The notes below the pieces were generated by a model. It had not been told where the DNA came from. It did no database searches and was given only the letters and a program-made list of their open reading frames with translations. The position numbers were made by a program, and so were the translations under genes. Positions 1 through 11,575 of a stretch of DNA of 64,000 nt are shown here, piece by piece. Origin of the DNA: Gnetum montanum (Eukaryota > Streptophyta > Gnetopsida > Gnetales > Gnetaceae); the NCBI GenBank assembly GCA_015680685.1, contig MNCI01035103.1, positions 78,946 through 142,945 on the forward strand, written 5' to 3'. Within the stretch, counting starts at the first letter, position 1. Every line of letters begins with the position of its first letter.

Positions 1-375
1 AAAATATCATAAACAAGTGAAGATTATTACAAATATTTGTAGGTGCTTATATAATATTTTAACCAACACTATTTTTTTGAAGTCTTGATAAATTAGAAAA
101 GGTAAATTTATAAATGGAGGTTCATACTTAGTGTATATAGTATTATAGATTATTTAAAATTTTTAAATTTTATCCACCGGTTCACCAGCATCGGTTAGAA
201 TTATTTGTGGACAGTTATCCTGATGTGTGCTCCCATATCCCTATTGCCTTATCCATCGGACTGATATGCGATGCCGAATGCATCGGCATCGGTCATGGTA
301 GCTATTTTGAAGGTAAGTTGCAGGTCATACCGCCTAAAATTCGAAATGAATCTTTCAGAAGGAAGAAGCCCTGTT
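1..375. other. AT-rich sequence, no gene seen
   Basis: AT-rich DNA with short ORFs only. A small patch around 236-300 with repeated 'gcatcgg' motifs is less AT-rich than its surroundings. I recognise no domain, RNA gene or repeat end here. Confidence 0.5.
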
Positions 376-900
376 TTAGCGATGAAATAACTGCACAAAA
401 ATTTTTTTGAAGTTGCAGGGATGAACCTGAAACATGCCTACTCGTTGTTTTCCCTTCACTCTCTGCCTTTCATCCTCTGTTTTATTATTATTTTTTCTGC
501 AGTGTATTTGTGGATGCGTGGGATAGAACCCCCAAAAACTTAGATTTCGATTTGGGTTTCGGTTTCTGCTTCTTGCGTTTGCGTATTTCACAAACCACGG
601 GTCCACCGTAGTCTCAGATACACTTGACCTTGATGATGATGAAGACTCGGCAGTGGTAGCTGCAGCAAAATAAATTTCTTCTTCGCTCAAAATGGCTCCA
701 ATAGAGCAGGCCGTCTGTAGATTCCGCCATTGATGTTGTTGTTGAAGCTTCCTGCTGTGCCATGACCTTTGCCACACAGGAAGATAGGTTTTTGCGAGCT
801 TTTGTAGTATTTTCGCGGCCTCTGCGCACCCACTGACCCACGGATTCCCCAGAATGCCCAAACAGAATCTATGAATTAGGGCCGCAATTTTCAGCGAATT
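376..900 (-). CDS. Orphan GC-richer ORF, possible first exon of an unknown gene
   Basis: An open frame of 161 codons (861 down to 376) lies in a stretch clearly richer in G+C and CpG than the flanking repeats. The protein has a serine-rich stretch near residues 70-85 and an Arg/Asn-rich stretch near 95-107; I do not recognise it. A second overlapping frame (841-614) is also open, so the correct frame is uncertain. Upstream on the minus strand, at about 868-915, the motif 'gaattagggccgc' occurs twice, which could be promoter or 5' UTR sequence. The region is cut off near 975 by retroelement sequence, so if it is a gene it is a fragment. It could equally be chance coding potential in a CpG-rich remnant. 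Confidence 0.25.
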   Translation of the reverse strand, partial: NSLKIAALIHRFCLGILGNPWVSGCAEAAKILQKLAKTYLPVWQRSWHSRKLQQQHQWRNLQTACSIGAILSEEEIYFAAATTAESSSSSRSSVSETTVDPWFVKYANARSRNRNPNRNLSFWGFYPTHPQIHCRKNNNKTEDERQRVKGKQRVGMFQVHPCNFKKIFVQLFHR

Positions 901-975
901 AGGGCCGCGATTCTGTAGGCGACTGTAAATGGCCCGAATGTGCCGCGGCTGGCCCCAGTGATCATCCTCGGTCTC

Positions 976-2633
976 TGTGGGTGTGCTCTCCTACTCTATG
1001 GAATGGCCAAATGTGCCAATAATTACATCTTATAATCTACCCTACTATGCCTACTTTAATCAAGTGTGTGAATCCCAATTTGGACACATTCCTGCCACCA
1101 CATCAAAAGACACCCAATGGCTTAGATATGACGAGATCTCAATATTTCCAACAAGTATGGATCCAAAATTTCCATTTATTAATTCTTGCCATGATCCAAG
1201 GATTAGTCATGGGGGATACCCCCCATTCTAATAAGCAGAGTTAGTATATGTTTTTCCTTTTCTTTGGTTTTATAATTTTTTTGTTTTTCAATTTTTTGTT
1301 TTCTAATTTTTCATCCTTCAATTTTTCATTTTATCTTTTGAGGGTAATCTCATCTATGAATAAAATACTCATGTGACCTATCAATTGAGGTTTTGTTCTA
1401 TGCTATCAGGTCACAAGTGACTAATTATTTTTAGAGTGAGTGCACAACATCCACCCACTCATGCTATTAATAAGAAGCTCTACTCTAGGTACAATGATAT
1501 TCTTGTCATCATTAAAAATTAAAGTAACTTTGTACTCATTGTGCCTAGAGAAAAAAGTGACAAACTAAGAGAGAATGGCCAGGGTGTAATATCAAGGGGA
1601 CTTGTGGATGCTTTTTGAAGATATCTATCTGTGCTTTCATGTAGCTTGGTTGTACTAAGGTCCTTGTAGATCTAAGAAAAATGAATTCAGGAGTAATAAA
1701 GGAACTTAATAAAAAAACTCAATGTTATTCTAGAGGATTCCACTCGAAAGACATGCATCCATGCCTAAAGGTTGGTGGCTTCTCCAAATCACTGTTGGAC
1801 ATGACAAAGTGCCAAAGTAGCCAGAAGAAAAAAAGAAAAGAAAAAAGAAAAAAAATAAAGAAAAGATTAAGAATAATGTGTTGTAGAGACATTTAAATCA
1901 CTCCTCCCTTGGACAAAACATCAAGTGATCATACGTCTCACTATCATGACGCTCTTATGGTTGTCTATCATTGGATGAAAGAATGTGATGTGACTAATTA
2001 GAGGTATGGACTTGATCTTGATTTTGGAGCAAAAGGCTAATGATACCTTAATCATGCCCCACACTTAGGATTCATTATGCCCATGGTAAGTTAGCTCACG
2101 TCCCAATCTCTGTAATCCTTTCTACGATTTGTCTCACCCCACTGTCCAAGTATTTCTAACTTGTGTCTTCTATGGCATAGAATTCATACATCATCATGGT
2201 GGTATTTCACATGTATGTGTTTTGTTACATTTGTGTAGATTGAATTTCACCCTTCTAGTGCCTATGAACATTTTAAGGTGTGGTTACACAAAGGCATGAT
2301 AAGTTGGAACTTGCTTTGGGGAGGACCCACTTACGTAACTTTTGTAATTTTCACATATTGCACATCACCTTATACCCTCCAAGTACTACATTTCTGAATT
2401 TATTCTTTCCTTTATCATCATTTCAATCCAAATGTTCCTATGCACCACTACATGTCCTTTTTCCTCACCCTATTGAAAAACTTCATTATATAATTCCACT
2501 TTATTAAACTTTTGGTACCTTAATGACCACTTAACATTACCCTGTATCTTTCAAATGTACCTTCAATCCTTTATTTTTGGACATGAAAACTCAAAAATTC
2601 ATCAATTTTACTCAGTACCCTATTTTGGAGGGG
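976..2633 (+). mobile_element. 3' part of a gag-only gypsy-family element, 5'-truncated
   Basis: An open stretch at 977-1231 and the sequence after it align by eye with the end of the gag region and the 3' noncoding region of the element at 56669-63144 (its positions 59985-60185). Shared landmarks are the 'gacacccaatggct' block, the 'ttagtcatggggg' purine tract followed by an inverted C tract (1202-1226), T-rich spacers, and the 'gctttggggaggaccca' block at 2313-2329, also seen at 20012-20028. The LTR, primer site and most of gag are missing on the left, where the GC-richer orphan sequence begins. No functional protein is expected. The exact ends are uncertain. Confidence 0.65.
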
Positions 2634-3216
2634 ATGGAATATTGGGTACCCAATATTGGATCTGACATGATATCAGGTCTGTGCTAGTACGTACGGAATA
2701 TTACATTCATAACACCTATATATATGGACCCTCCCACATGCATTAACATCATTTTCAACTATTCATGTGAGGAGAGTTGTTGCAATTTTCTTCCATGATT
2801 TTTCATTCTTTGTGCACCTACCATTTAACCATTAATATATCACTCGATAATGCTTTGATTCTTCTTTTGATCAAACTTGCTTAAACCTAGAGTGTTTAAC
2901 TCAGTCGTGGGAGAAGGGTATGCTCCAAGTTGTGCATAACTTTTTTGAAATTTGTCATTGCCCAAAGGATATTATAGGGGTAAGTGATCTTAAGAAATGA
3001 TAAGAACTTATGCCAAACTAATTTTATTTCTTCACCAAAATCATGAAAATTATTATTGGAGCCACCTGATCAAATTAGGCTTGACATTAAAACTTTTAGG
3101 GGGATTTCCTTCAAAATTTTTAACTCTAAAATCACACTAAGAAAGAATTCAAAATTTATTAAAGGTAATGAGTAAGGTATAAGATAATTAAATTTTGTTA
3201 AATGACCTTCCTAACA
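2634..3216 (+). repeat. Possible LTR, unresolved
   Basis: The segment begins after a purine-rich tract (ggaggggat), carries the perfect 20-bp palindrome aatattgggtacccaatatt at 2638-2657 that is typical of U3 regions in this window, and has a TATA-like tract near 2720. It ends in CA at 3216, next to a sequence that loosely resembles the primer binding site of the other gypsy elements (attgatcccggtg, 3217-3229). It does not resemble the LTR at 5289-6131, so the two are probably not a pair. This could be the 3' LTR of the element on its left or a 5' LTR for the ORF on its right. Confidence 0.35.
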
Positions 3217-3238
3217 ATTGATCCCGGTGTGATTATAG

Positions 3239-5093
3239 ATGGCCCGTAAATGAGGACAACAAGGAGGAACCTCTCAAGGTGCATCCAAACACCCAAAGAG
3301 AGGCAGAGGCCAATGACCTCCCATAGAACATGCAGAGAAAGAGGCACAGTCATTCAACATCCATCAAGAAACCCCTATTACTACACACTCTAAGCAAGAA
3401 AAAGGTGGAGAAGGTAGGGCACCTAAACAAGGACAACATCTCACGTTGTCCCTGGAATGTGTTTAGGCAATTCAGGAAAGGTCCACGTTAGTTGTAGTGA
3501 TCGTGGAACTTAATTTTAGACCTTTTACTGAATTTTCCCCTGAGTTAATTAGAGATCAACTCAAAGGATCTCCACTATGACCTATCCTCTCTGAGAGTGG
3601 TGAATGGTATTTAAGGGAGACTTACCAATTTTGGCATAATAAAGAGGAAGGGACCACCACTAACATTGTTGGGATTTCAATTGATTTTTCTATGGAGGCC
3701 ATTTCGAAAGTTCTGAACCTTTCGAATACAGGGCCCAAAGTTTCTCATCTATCCACTTGATCTAATGTTGATGCATGAAAAGTATGGCTCAAGAGGACGT
3801 ATGGCAAAGAGGACAAAACATATGGAGAGATCACCCTTGAAGAGAGAATCTATTTCAAAATTGGCACCTATCACATCTTCCCAACAAAAGAACTAAATAG
3901 GATCTCCACCTGTGTGGGTAGAGGAAGTGCAATCTTGATGGGCAAGGTTGATGTCAATTTGCCTCATTTATATCTAACAAAAATATTGAGGTAGTTTGAA
4001 GAACATAAGATAGGGAAGTTTGTATAACCTTTCCCCTATCTAATCAAAAAGTTGTGCCAACATGCTAGAATTCTACGGTATACTAACGACATCACCAAAA
4101 AAGCTCAAAATGCCTCATTTCCATAAAGGGAAATCTAGTTATGGCTGAGGTTAGGGCTGAACACACAAAATATGAGTTGAGAAGACTTCAGGAGAAGTTC
4201 ATTATCCTATAAGCCACATAGTGGGATCTATCCCAACTTATCCGAACCAACTAGCTAGAGTTATTTAGAATGGATGAACTGAATAAATTGTTAGAAGAGA
4301 ATAAAAGGGTAGTAATAGAAAAGGAGAAGGCTAATTGGGATGCTTCAAAAGCACAAACCCAAATATATGAAAAAGCACATAAAGACTTACAAGTAGAAAA
4401 TGAACTCCTTGCTGCCAAGAATCTTCGATTGACATCAATTAAAAAACAAAAGAATGTTCTCGAGGAAAATTTTCAACAAATGTGAGAACAACTAATAAGG
4501 GTCAACCAAGACATGAATCACTTAGCCAGAGATAATAGGATCATATCAATGGAGGAGGTATGAACCATCTATTAGAAGATGGCCATTGAAATAAGTGCAT
4601 GGAAAAATGTAGCTAAGCAACATTAAAAATTGAAGGAACACTTCTAGGACTAGGTGGGGATGTATAAGCAAATCATTGAAAAAAATATCCATATGGCTAA
4701 ATACAATAAGACACTACAAAAATTGGAGGTAGCAAATTCTGAATTGGAGGTGGTAAAAGCCAACTACCAAGGTTAGAAAGATGTTGCACCAAATTTAGCT
4801 TGATGGCTCAAGGATTATCAAGAATGTAGAGATAAAGACAGAGCCTAAGAGGAGGAACGATGGTTTTTTGTGACTTGGTATGTCAAATCCAATCAGATGT
4901 TTTTGCAACTGCCATGTCCATGGGATCTACCAACTCCATCAAATATTGGAACATCATCATGGATAGCACATGATCCCCAAATAGAAGAAGAAAAGCTTCA
5001 GGTGCTCCTTTAGAGGTATCCATTTCCAAAGCCTAGAGTATAGGATAAGAGGAAGAAACCCATGGAGGAGCCACCACAACTAGAAACCACATG
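3239..5093 (+). pseudogene. Decayed retroelement ORF with long coiled coil
   Basis: From the ATG at 3239 the frame can be followed with interruptions for about 1850 bases. The N-terminus is basic (MARK, then repeated Gly/Gln and a KRGRG motif). A central globular part (about 3500-4080) contains the recognisable stretches SGEWYLRETYQFW and GRGSAILMGKVDVNLPHLYL and resembles the 'putative plant transposon protein' type found inside plant LTR elements. That assignment is from memory of the family and is tentative. The C-terminal third is coiled-coil-like, rich in Glu, Lys and Leu (the open piece 4270-4485 is the clearest). Many in-frame TAG/TGA stops show it is dead. It lies directly upstream of a polypurine tract and LTR at 5289, so it is probably the only protein of a non-autonomous LTR element. 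It is neither gag nor pol of the gypsy family seen elsewhere in the window. Confidence 0.5.
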
Positions 5094-5288
5094 AGTTCCA
5101 ACAATTTTGTATTCTTTATTCTGTGTTGGTGTCTTAATTTTGTTTTTTTTTGTTTAATTCCACACTAGAGCATAAAATAATCCATAGTCAGTCCATAATC
5201 CCATGCCTTTCCACTATGTAATCAAATGAACTCATTTTCATTTTGTTTTTTTAACTCAAGGACAAGTTCTTATTTAGTTGTGGGGACA

Positions 5289-6131
5289 TGATGAATTGTA
5301 GTTTGCTAGGACCTAATATTGAGTACACGATATCACCACTTGGGTAACAATATTATATACACGATATGATGATTCCTATATTAGCCTATAAATATAGTAC
5401 TTAGGCACACAGGAAGGGAGTCATTAACTAGTCATTAAGATTCAAGAGTCTTTTTTATTAATTTTCAATTTTTTCCCAGGTGCATGCTCACAATGTGATG
5501 CTTGTAATTATACAAAACCTTTGTTCGAGTGTGACTTATTTAGACACACACACAACCAGAAATAAAGATCAAGATTACTCCATCATTGTAGCATTCACTT
5601 AGCTTTTAATTACTTTAATTGTTAATTATTATTTATTATTTTCTTAGTTTATATTCCTTTATTATCGTTTACTATTTCTGTTGGTAATGTTGAATGAGTA
5701 CATCTTAATCCTGAACATTTAGGTGTAACTACTAGGTAACCTAGTAGTGTATCTACTAGTGCTTAAGTAATGTGCACTTGGTAATCCCAGAAGTAGTACA
5801 TAAGGTCCAATATGTGTATGCATGATTAAGGATGAATGCTCATTGCACTTAAGCTAATTTAGATTTTACTTCATATTGCTTATTAGCTTAACCAAGATTA
5901 TTTCTCATTATCTCTAGGAGTAGCCTAGTATTAGAAATCACATCATACACCTCATTCTAGACTAAACCATACGTGACAAAGTAAATACTAGTCTAGGTGT
6001 GAAGATAGCAAACTGTAATCAACGTATAACTATTTAGGTGCCACAACTAGACCATCTACGAAGTTTGACCGGATCGTGCATACATGCTTGTATTCATATA
6101 GTTGAGCGTAGGGGTACCTTGCTGCTCATCA
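5289..6131 (+). repeat. LTR (843 bp), 3' LTR of the coiled-coil-ORF element
   Basis: It starts TGATGAATTG right after the purine tract 'tagttgtggggaca' and ends GCTGCTCATCA. U3 carries the GATATC/AATATT dyads (about 5316-5366), then a TATA box in 'cctataaatatag' (about 5384-5396), 'aataaagatcaagatta' in R, and the conserved end 'gtaggggtacctt'. The layout matches the LTRs at 14531, 20803, 56669 and 62170. No partner LTR of the same sequence is visible to the left, so it is the 3' LTR of a damaged element or nearly a solo LTR. Confidence 0.8.
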
Positions 6132-6518
6132 AAAGTGAAATGCATGAATATTAAATGCATCAAGAAAATATTAATCTATTCTCAATGCTACAAGGATGAT
6201 GAAAAAGGTTCATTTTTATTCCCATCACACTTCTATGCTTAGGTACATTAATGTTTGAACAAAGATCTGCACACACTCAGACTCCTACTATGGATACTCA
6301 AAAAATATTCTAACTCGAAGAAAAACAAACTACAAGAGCTTTGCTATCTATAAAATTATATGAAAATCATGAGCTCAAGTGCTATATTTATATACCAGCA
6401 TATACCCTATGATATTGGATATCCAATAATGCATCCTAGGCTCTGATATCGAGTATCCGATATCAAGGCTCCAATATTGGGTACCCAATATTAGAGCCAG
6501 TCAAATTATGACTCATCA
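6132..6518 (-). repeat. Partial LTR on the minus strand (U3 and R only)
   Basis: Read on the minus strand it begins TGATGAGTCATAATTTG (6518 downward), then shows the perfect palindrome aatattgggtacccaatatt (6473-6492), further GATATC dyads, a TATA-like tract and the R segment containing 'catccttgtagcattgag'. It stops abruptly at 6132, where the plus-strand LTR ends, so its U5 half is missing. It is a candidate 3' LTR for the minus-strand polyprotein at 6650-11068, although the purine tract expected upstream is degenerate. Confidence 0.6.
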
Positions 6519-6649
6519 ATTACAATAGGCTAAATTATAAGATAATGTTCCAATGGATTTCTTAATTCTAATGAAGTCTATCCATAAAGAAAATAGTAGG
6601 TAGTTATGCCAATTTTTAGGATTCCCTTTCGTTGATCTTTAAATGTAGA

Positions 6650-7130
6650 AGATAAGCTTCTTATTAGTTGACTTGGCCAACCCATTTCCTTGAGGATGGT
6701 AATTTGATGAGAAAAAAATAAATATTTATTTCATAGAAGTTCATCTTATAAATTCTTTAAACTAAAATATAGGGCCATTATCTAACACCAAAACTTCAAG
6801 CATACCAAAGTGCCTCAAGACTTGATCTTCAAGAAACCTAATCACATATGACACTAAGATTCTTTTTAGAGTTTTTGCTTCTAACCACTTGGTAAAATAG
6901 TAAACTTATTACCATCTTTTGTAGGAGTAATCATGTAAATAAAATTTAAGTCACATTGCTGAAATGGCCTCTCTACAATTACTGGTTATAGCAGAGTGCT
7001 TGCTTTCTAGATTTTTGGCCCCATGAATTTAATATTTGTAACAACATTGGATCTTTGAGATTATATCTTGATACATTTTTTGCCAATAAAATCTATAGCA
7101 TAATATGTGTTGCATAGTGGATTTGGGTGA
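6650..7130 (-). pseudogene. Gypsy integrase remnant
   Basis: Minus-strand translation gives a readable integrase core. The block FTKWLEAKTLKRIL (about 6900 down) corresponds to the first conserved part of the DDE core, followed by RHFGMLEVLVLDNGPIF (about 6825-6770), which holds the second catalytic Asp context. A more degraded N-terminal part lies near 7130-6980. Stops and frameshifts are present. It follows the RT of the same minus-strand polyprotein, the usual gypsy order RT then integrase. Confidence 0.7.
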
Positions 7131-7799
7131 GTCATAAAAAAATTCATGTAATCATTAGTCAAACACATGCTCAATTTGGTTATTGCTAACATATTCCAAT
7201 AAAACATCTCTAAAATCCTTTCTATATAAAATCCCATCTCTAACCATAAAATTATTTATGTTTTTAAGAAAATTTCTTCTTTGACATGTAGCCAATTATT
7301 TTATACTTTCCTTGAAGTAAAAAACTCTAAAATTTCATCATACCAATTTGCACCATGGGAATCTAAGGCACAAATTTTAGCTTCTTTAGCCATTATTTTG
7401 GCTAATCCCATTCCTTTAACTATTTTTCATAATTATAGGAAAAATTTAAACCTTTGGAGCCTACTATTAAAGTTTCTCTTTTAAACCCAATCTCATTCTT
7501 AGCTAAGAATTGTTTAATAGCAAGCTTCATTATCATAACATGGATTAAAGTGCTTTCTAAATAATATTTAAAATACACTGATGCTTTAATCATGATGTAT
7601 GCATAATTTTTAAAATTTGAGTAGTTTAATTTAGAACCTTTAAGTTGTTAACCAAAGAGTTCTATTGGTTCATCCTGACCATTCTTTTCTAAGTTAAAAT
7701 AATAGTAATCAAATAACTGGAAGTAAATGAATATAGCTAGAAATCCTCATTTAATTTTTGTTTAACTAAACAGGGGGCTTCCTCAATAATATTTTATTT

Positions 7800-8290
7800 A
7801 ATTTTAACTAATGTTTTCTCTTATTCCAACATCTTCTTATCCTATAGATCCTTTTGAGTATGTACATCAAAGATTTGGTAATCTCAATAAATCCTGGTAT
7901 AAACTTTTTGATGAAATTTATTTTTCCAAAGAAAGATCTTAGGGACTTTTTATTGGTTGGATGTTCAATGTTTTGAATACCTTCAATCCTTGCATTATCA
8001 ATTTATATATCATTTTTGCCAATTATATGTCGTAATAATCTCCGAGAATTTACTCCAAAATTCCCTCTTTAGGATTCAAGTAATTACCATAATCTTGACA
8101 TTTATAGAAAATCTATTGAAGGTGACTAATATGATCTTATATTTATTTTGAGTCAACATTGATTTCATCCATTATGGGAAGTGGATTTCTATCTTTTTTT
8201 GAGCTTTGTTTTCAATTTTGAAATCAATACATGGCATAATGTAGCCACTCTTCTTTCTCACAAGTACAAGATTGGCTTTCCAAACTAAAT
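7800..8290 (-). pseudogene. Gypsy reverse transcriptase remnant with internal deletion
   Basis: The N-terminal RT block ANLVLVRKKSGYIMPCIDF is readable from 8279 downward, and the C-terminal thumb block FFGKINFIKKFIPGF lies near 7940-7890, preceded by an ARIEGIQNI segment. Between them only a short piece (DEINVDSK, then DHISHLQ) remains. Most of the palm domain, including a clear YxDD active-site context, is missing, so roughly 100 codons seem deleted. Several TAA/TAG stops remain. It belongs to the same minus-strand polyprotein as the protease and RNase H to its right and the integrase to its left. Confidence 0.7.
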
Positions 8291-8943
8291 ATTAGAGAAG
8301 ATATATAATTTTGGCCTATAATAGATTTTTGATTTCAGCTTATATATCTAGTTCAAAAGATGGGTTAAACTTCCTTTACTTTTGTCTTACCACATTACAA
8401 TCTTTCATTAATGGAATTTTGTGAGTTATCACATTAGGCCTAAATGTTCTAAGGTCGTTGTAAGACTAAGCAAAATTACCCAAATTATCCTTTATCAAGG
8501 GTAATATTTTTTTCAAAAATTAAGATCATTTCCTTTAGTCATATTCAACATTCTTAGCTTTTCTATGGATCCTAGGTTTACTAATTTATAAGCTTGATCA
8601 TCTAGATTCTAAACATCCATTCCTTTAAGTAATCTTCTCTTAAACTCATGCTCATAATAAACTACCTTTTTGGAATAAAATTTTGTATAAGCTTTGATGC
8701 AGCTTCTTGTCTAAATGTAACTTTATTCTTAAATTATTCCTTATTATTTAACAATCTAAGTAATTTATTATTATTTTCAAACGCTTGGAAGTGCTCCACA
8801 TTATTAGGAACTGAAGGTTGATGCTCAAATTTGATTATATCTCTTCTATATTTTTTAATTCTTTTTGAATCTAGTGCTAAGGCCACTATAGCTAACTCAT
8901 CTATTAATTAGTTGTCTTATCTACATATATGCTTTATCTTATA

Positions 8944-9245
8944 CTACTTAAATTGGTCTAAAAAGTTATTTATATTATATGGCCTGAAAAATGGACATTT
9001 TACTAAAGAATTACCTTTAACTTGTTCATAAATAATCCTAGGATCTCCTTTAATGAAAATTATTTTAATCACTTTTTCTAGAGACTTTATAATTCTGATA
9101 CATAATGCTTTGTATTTAGCCTTATTATTCATGCATAATAATGATAGATGAATATCTTTAAAAATTTTCTAAGAATTATTATTCCCTAAGACTATTCTAT
9201 CTCCAGCTCCTTTTGAATTACAAGATCCATTGAAATACAATTCTC
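8944..9245 (-). pseudogene. Archaeal-type RNase H domain remnant, located between protease and RT
   Basis: Translating the minus strand from about 9240 gives ELYFNGSCNSKGAG followed by an IVLGNN segment, and then from 9132 NNKAKYKAL with a downstream GDP, a QVKG and a RPYNINNFLDQF tail. This pattern (YFDGSxxxxGAG, NNxAEYEAL, GDSxLI, QVxG) is that of the additional (archaeal-like) RNase H of plant Tat-type gypsy elements. Key acidic residues are changed (D to N in FNGS, E to K in AKYKAL, S to P in GDP), so it would be inactive. It sits upstream of RT in the polyprotein, whereas plant Tat elements usually carry it after RT. Confidence 0.65.
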
Positions 9246-9371
9246 ATTTTCCATCACTTTGAATTTCTTCTTTCTCTAGAACTTGAACTTCTCTACGAAA
9301 ACATACTTCTATTTTAATATCTTTGGTCTCAAAGAAATTGTTCTTTCCATTACAAGTAATATTCTTGATCA

Positions 9372-9749
9372 TCAAGGACTTAATGCATATATATATATAT
9401 ATATAGGCTCTCCCTTCCATGGAAACCACATGTGCAAATAATCTATTGATATATATCCAACAAAACTTTTACTCCAACTTTGACTTAAGATGAGACTATA
9501 TGAATCTAGGATATTAGCTACTTGAATGGTTATTCTACTCCTAATTTGAGGTTTTGAATCAATTTGGATTAATGCATTTGGTAATTGTCCTACAATTTTT
9601 ACCTTGCTCTTATCTAGTTGGACAATCTTCTTGTTGGACTGTTCTAGTGATAATTCTAATTGCTTACATATGGATAACCATATAATGGTTGATTTAGCCC
9701 CTGAATCAACTAAACAATTGTGCATATATTTACCATTCAACTTCATCAT
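9372..9749 (-). pseudogene. Retropepsin (aspartic protease) domain of the minus-strand gypsy element
   Basis: An open minus-strand frame of 125 codons contains CLVDSGAKSTII near residue 12, the DSG active-site signature of retroviral-type aspartic proteases, followed by the usual beta-strand-rich stretch and an SYSLILSQSW segment that corresponds to the flap-to-C-terminal part (ILG-like). Proteases of this kind cut the Gag-Pol polyprotein. The frame runs into an AT microsatellite (9385-9405, a run of Ile/Tyr codons). It is the best preserved part of this polyprotein. Confidence 0.7.
9385..9405. repeat. (AT)n microsatellite
   Basis: About ten AT units interrupt the protease frame of the minus-strand gypsy element. 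Confidence 0.9.
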
Positions 9750-10008
9750 AAGAAGAAATGAAGGATCTTATTTGTTTGCAATACAAGGATATTTAGAATT
9801 TACTATTTCATCTTCATTGCAAACTTAATTTCATATAGATTCTCCAACCTTCTTCTTTGCCTTGACGAATGCTAAAACTTTATTAGAAAACAACATAGCT
9901 ATTTCTTATTTTCTAGGATGAAAAAAACATAGTTGTTTAATAACTCATTATCAAATTCAATGTCAAGAAAATTAGAAACAACTACATTGTTTTTATCCTT
10001 GGAATTTG

Positions 10009-11068
10009 CTAAATTGATGTCTTAATGTCTATGTTTCCTATTATTCTTTTCTTTTTTATTTTAAGTTTAGCTAGCACTTTTTCTAATTTAACTACCTTGT
10101 TAGATAATTTCTTTTTTAGCTTTCCTTTATCAAAATCATCATTTACTTGATCTTGATCATTGTGAATGTTAGCAAGAAATGCTTTGAATTGCATTATATT
10201 CTATAAAGAAACTAGCACTTTTTGTTCACTTTTCAATGTTCTAGTGATCTCTTCATTGACCAAGTTTAATTATTTCTCTAATTTAATAACCTTGGTAAAG
10301 AAATCATTCAAAGTTACTAGATTTGGGGTTCTTCTCATCTAGATTAAAATTCTTGGATTGATAGCATTTAAGTAATTATCTCTATGCACTTCTTCTGAAG
10401 GTTTATATTGCCTTAGAAACAATGCATAAATTTTTTGGAACTTAATATGAAATTCCTTGACTAATTATTTAAACTCTTATATGGCTTAGACTAACCCATA
10501 ATATAGTACTATTGATTAATTTGATTGTCAAATTGAGCTAAGAACATATTTATCATGTCATTCCAACTAGGATACTATTGTTTAGCAAATTAGAATACCA
10601 AATTTCAGCCATATCTTTTAAGTTTTCTACAAATAGCCTGCAAGCTTGGTCTTGATGTTTGAAATTTACATGTGCTAGAGCTAGCTCAAAAAAATGAACA
10701 TATTCTTCAATTAAGTAAGATTTTCTAGGGATATAAGGCTTAGGTAGATACTTGTACACTACCTTTGAAATATCATGGGAGTTTAAGAATCTCAGTAGTA
10801 TGGCTCCCTACTAAGGATTTACTAGTAATGGAATTGCCATGTTGAAATTCCTTCTCATTATTAAGCACCTAGAATTTCCTCCTATTATCTTTAAGAGTGG
10901 TAACCCAAATATAAGAGGTGTCTTCCTAGACCTTCTAGTTTTTATTCCACTACTTTTCCTTGATTCAGAAACATTTTTCTTCTCTTCCTCTAATGAATGG
11001 TCAATCTTATAATCAAAGTACTCACTAGGACTTTTAAATTCATTAGATTTATTAAGTTGTTTACTCAT
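10009..11068 (-). pseudogene. Gag region of the minus-strand gypsy element
   Basis: Open pieces at 11068-10811, 10759-10553 and 10194-10009 on the minus strand form the N-terminal part of the polyprotein. The middle piece has the retrotransposon gag pattern AEIWYSNLL preceded by FVENLKDM, matching the conserved 'L..A..WY..L' core of plant Gag. The last piece is Lys-rich and coiled-coil-like. The first ATG at 11068 is the likely start. Frameshifts and stops separate the pieces. Confidence 0.6.
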
Positions 11069-11099
11069 GAACTAACAACTAATTCTTATCATCTCTATA

Positions 11100-11575
11100 G
11101 CACCTAAAAGAACTATTGGTACATAGGATTGTTTCAGTTCATTACATTAGGAGGCTTATGTGAAAGAATGATTATAAGGATGCTTCATCAAGCTAATATT
11201 CAGCTCTACATGATGCACCTTACCACTTACTAATCTCAATTAAAATGAAATGCACATGTGTGAGATATGTAAGCCTTTTTGGACCTAGATTAAGCTCTAA
11301 CATGGATTGTATAATTCATTTATAGAGTTGATTTCTAAGTCAACAAACTAGTAGTATATTGCTCTTCATTATTGCTAATGTGGTAAATGAAGTTTTTCTT
11401 TTCTATGAACTTGAAAATTTTCATCTAGATGCTAACATGATACATGCTAACATCACATTGCTGACATGGTAGATGAAGCATGTTGGCTATGGATGAAAAA
11501 GTAAGCTTCAACTAGATATTAATGTGGCACAAGCTAACATGTTACATGAGGGTCATTGAACTTAGAAGAAAGGGA
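11100..11575. other. Noncoding sequence upstream of gag with repeated 'acatg' words
   Basis: No ORF of note. The words 'gctaacatg', 'gacatggta' and 'tagatgaag' recur loosely here and again at 33906-34640 on the other side of the Copia element. That suggests these two stretches were one host sequence (possibly the 5' leader or LTR of the minus-strand gypsy element) before Copia inserted. Confidence 0.45.
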
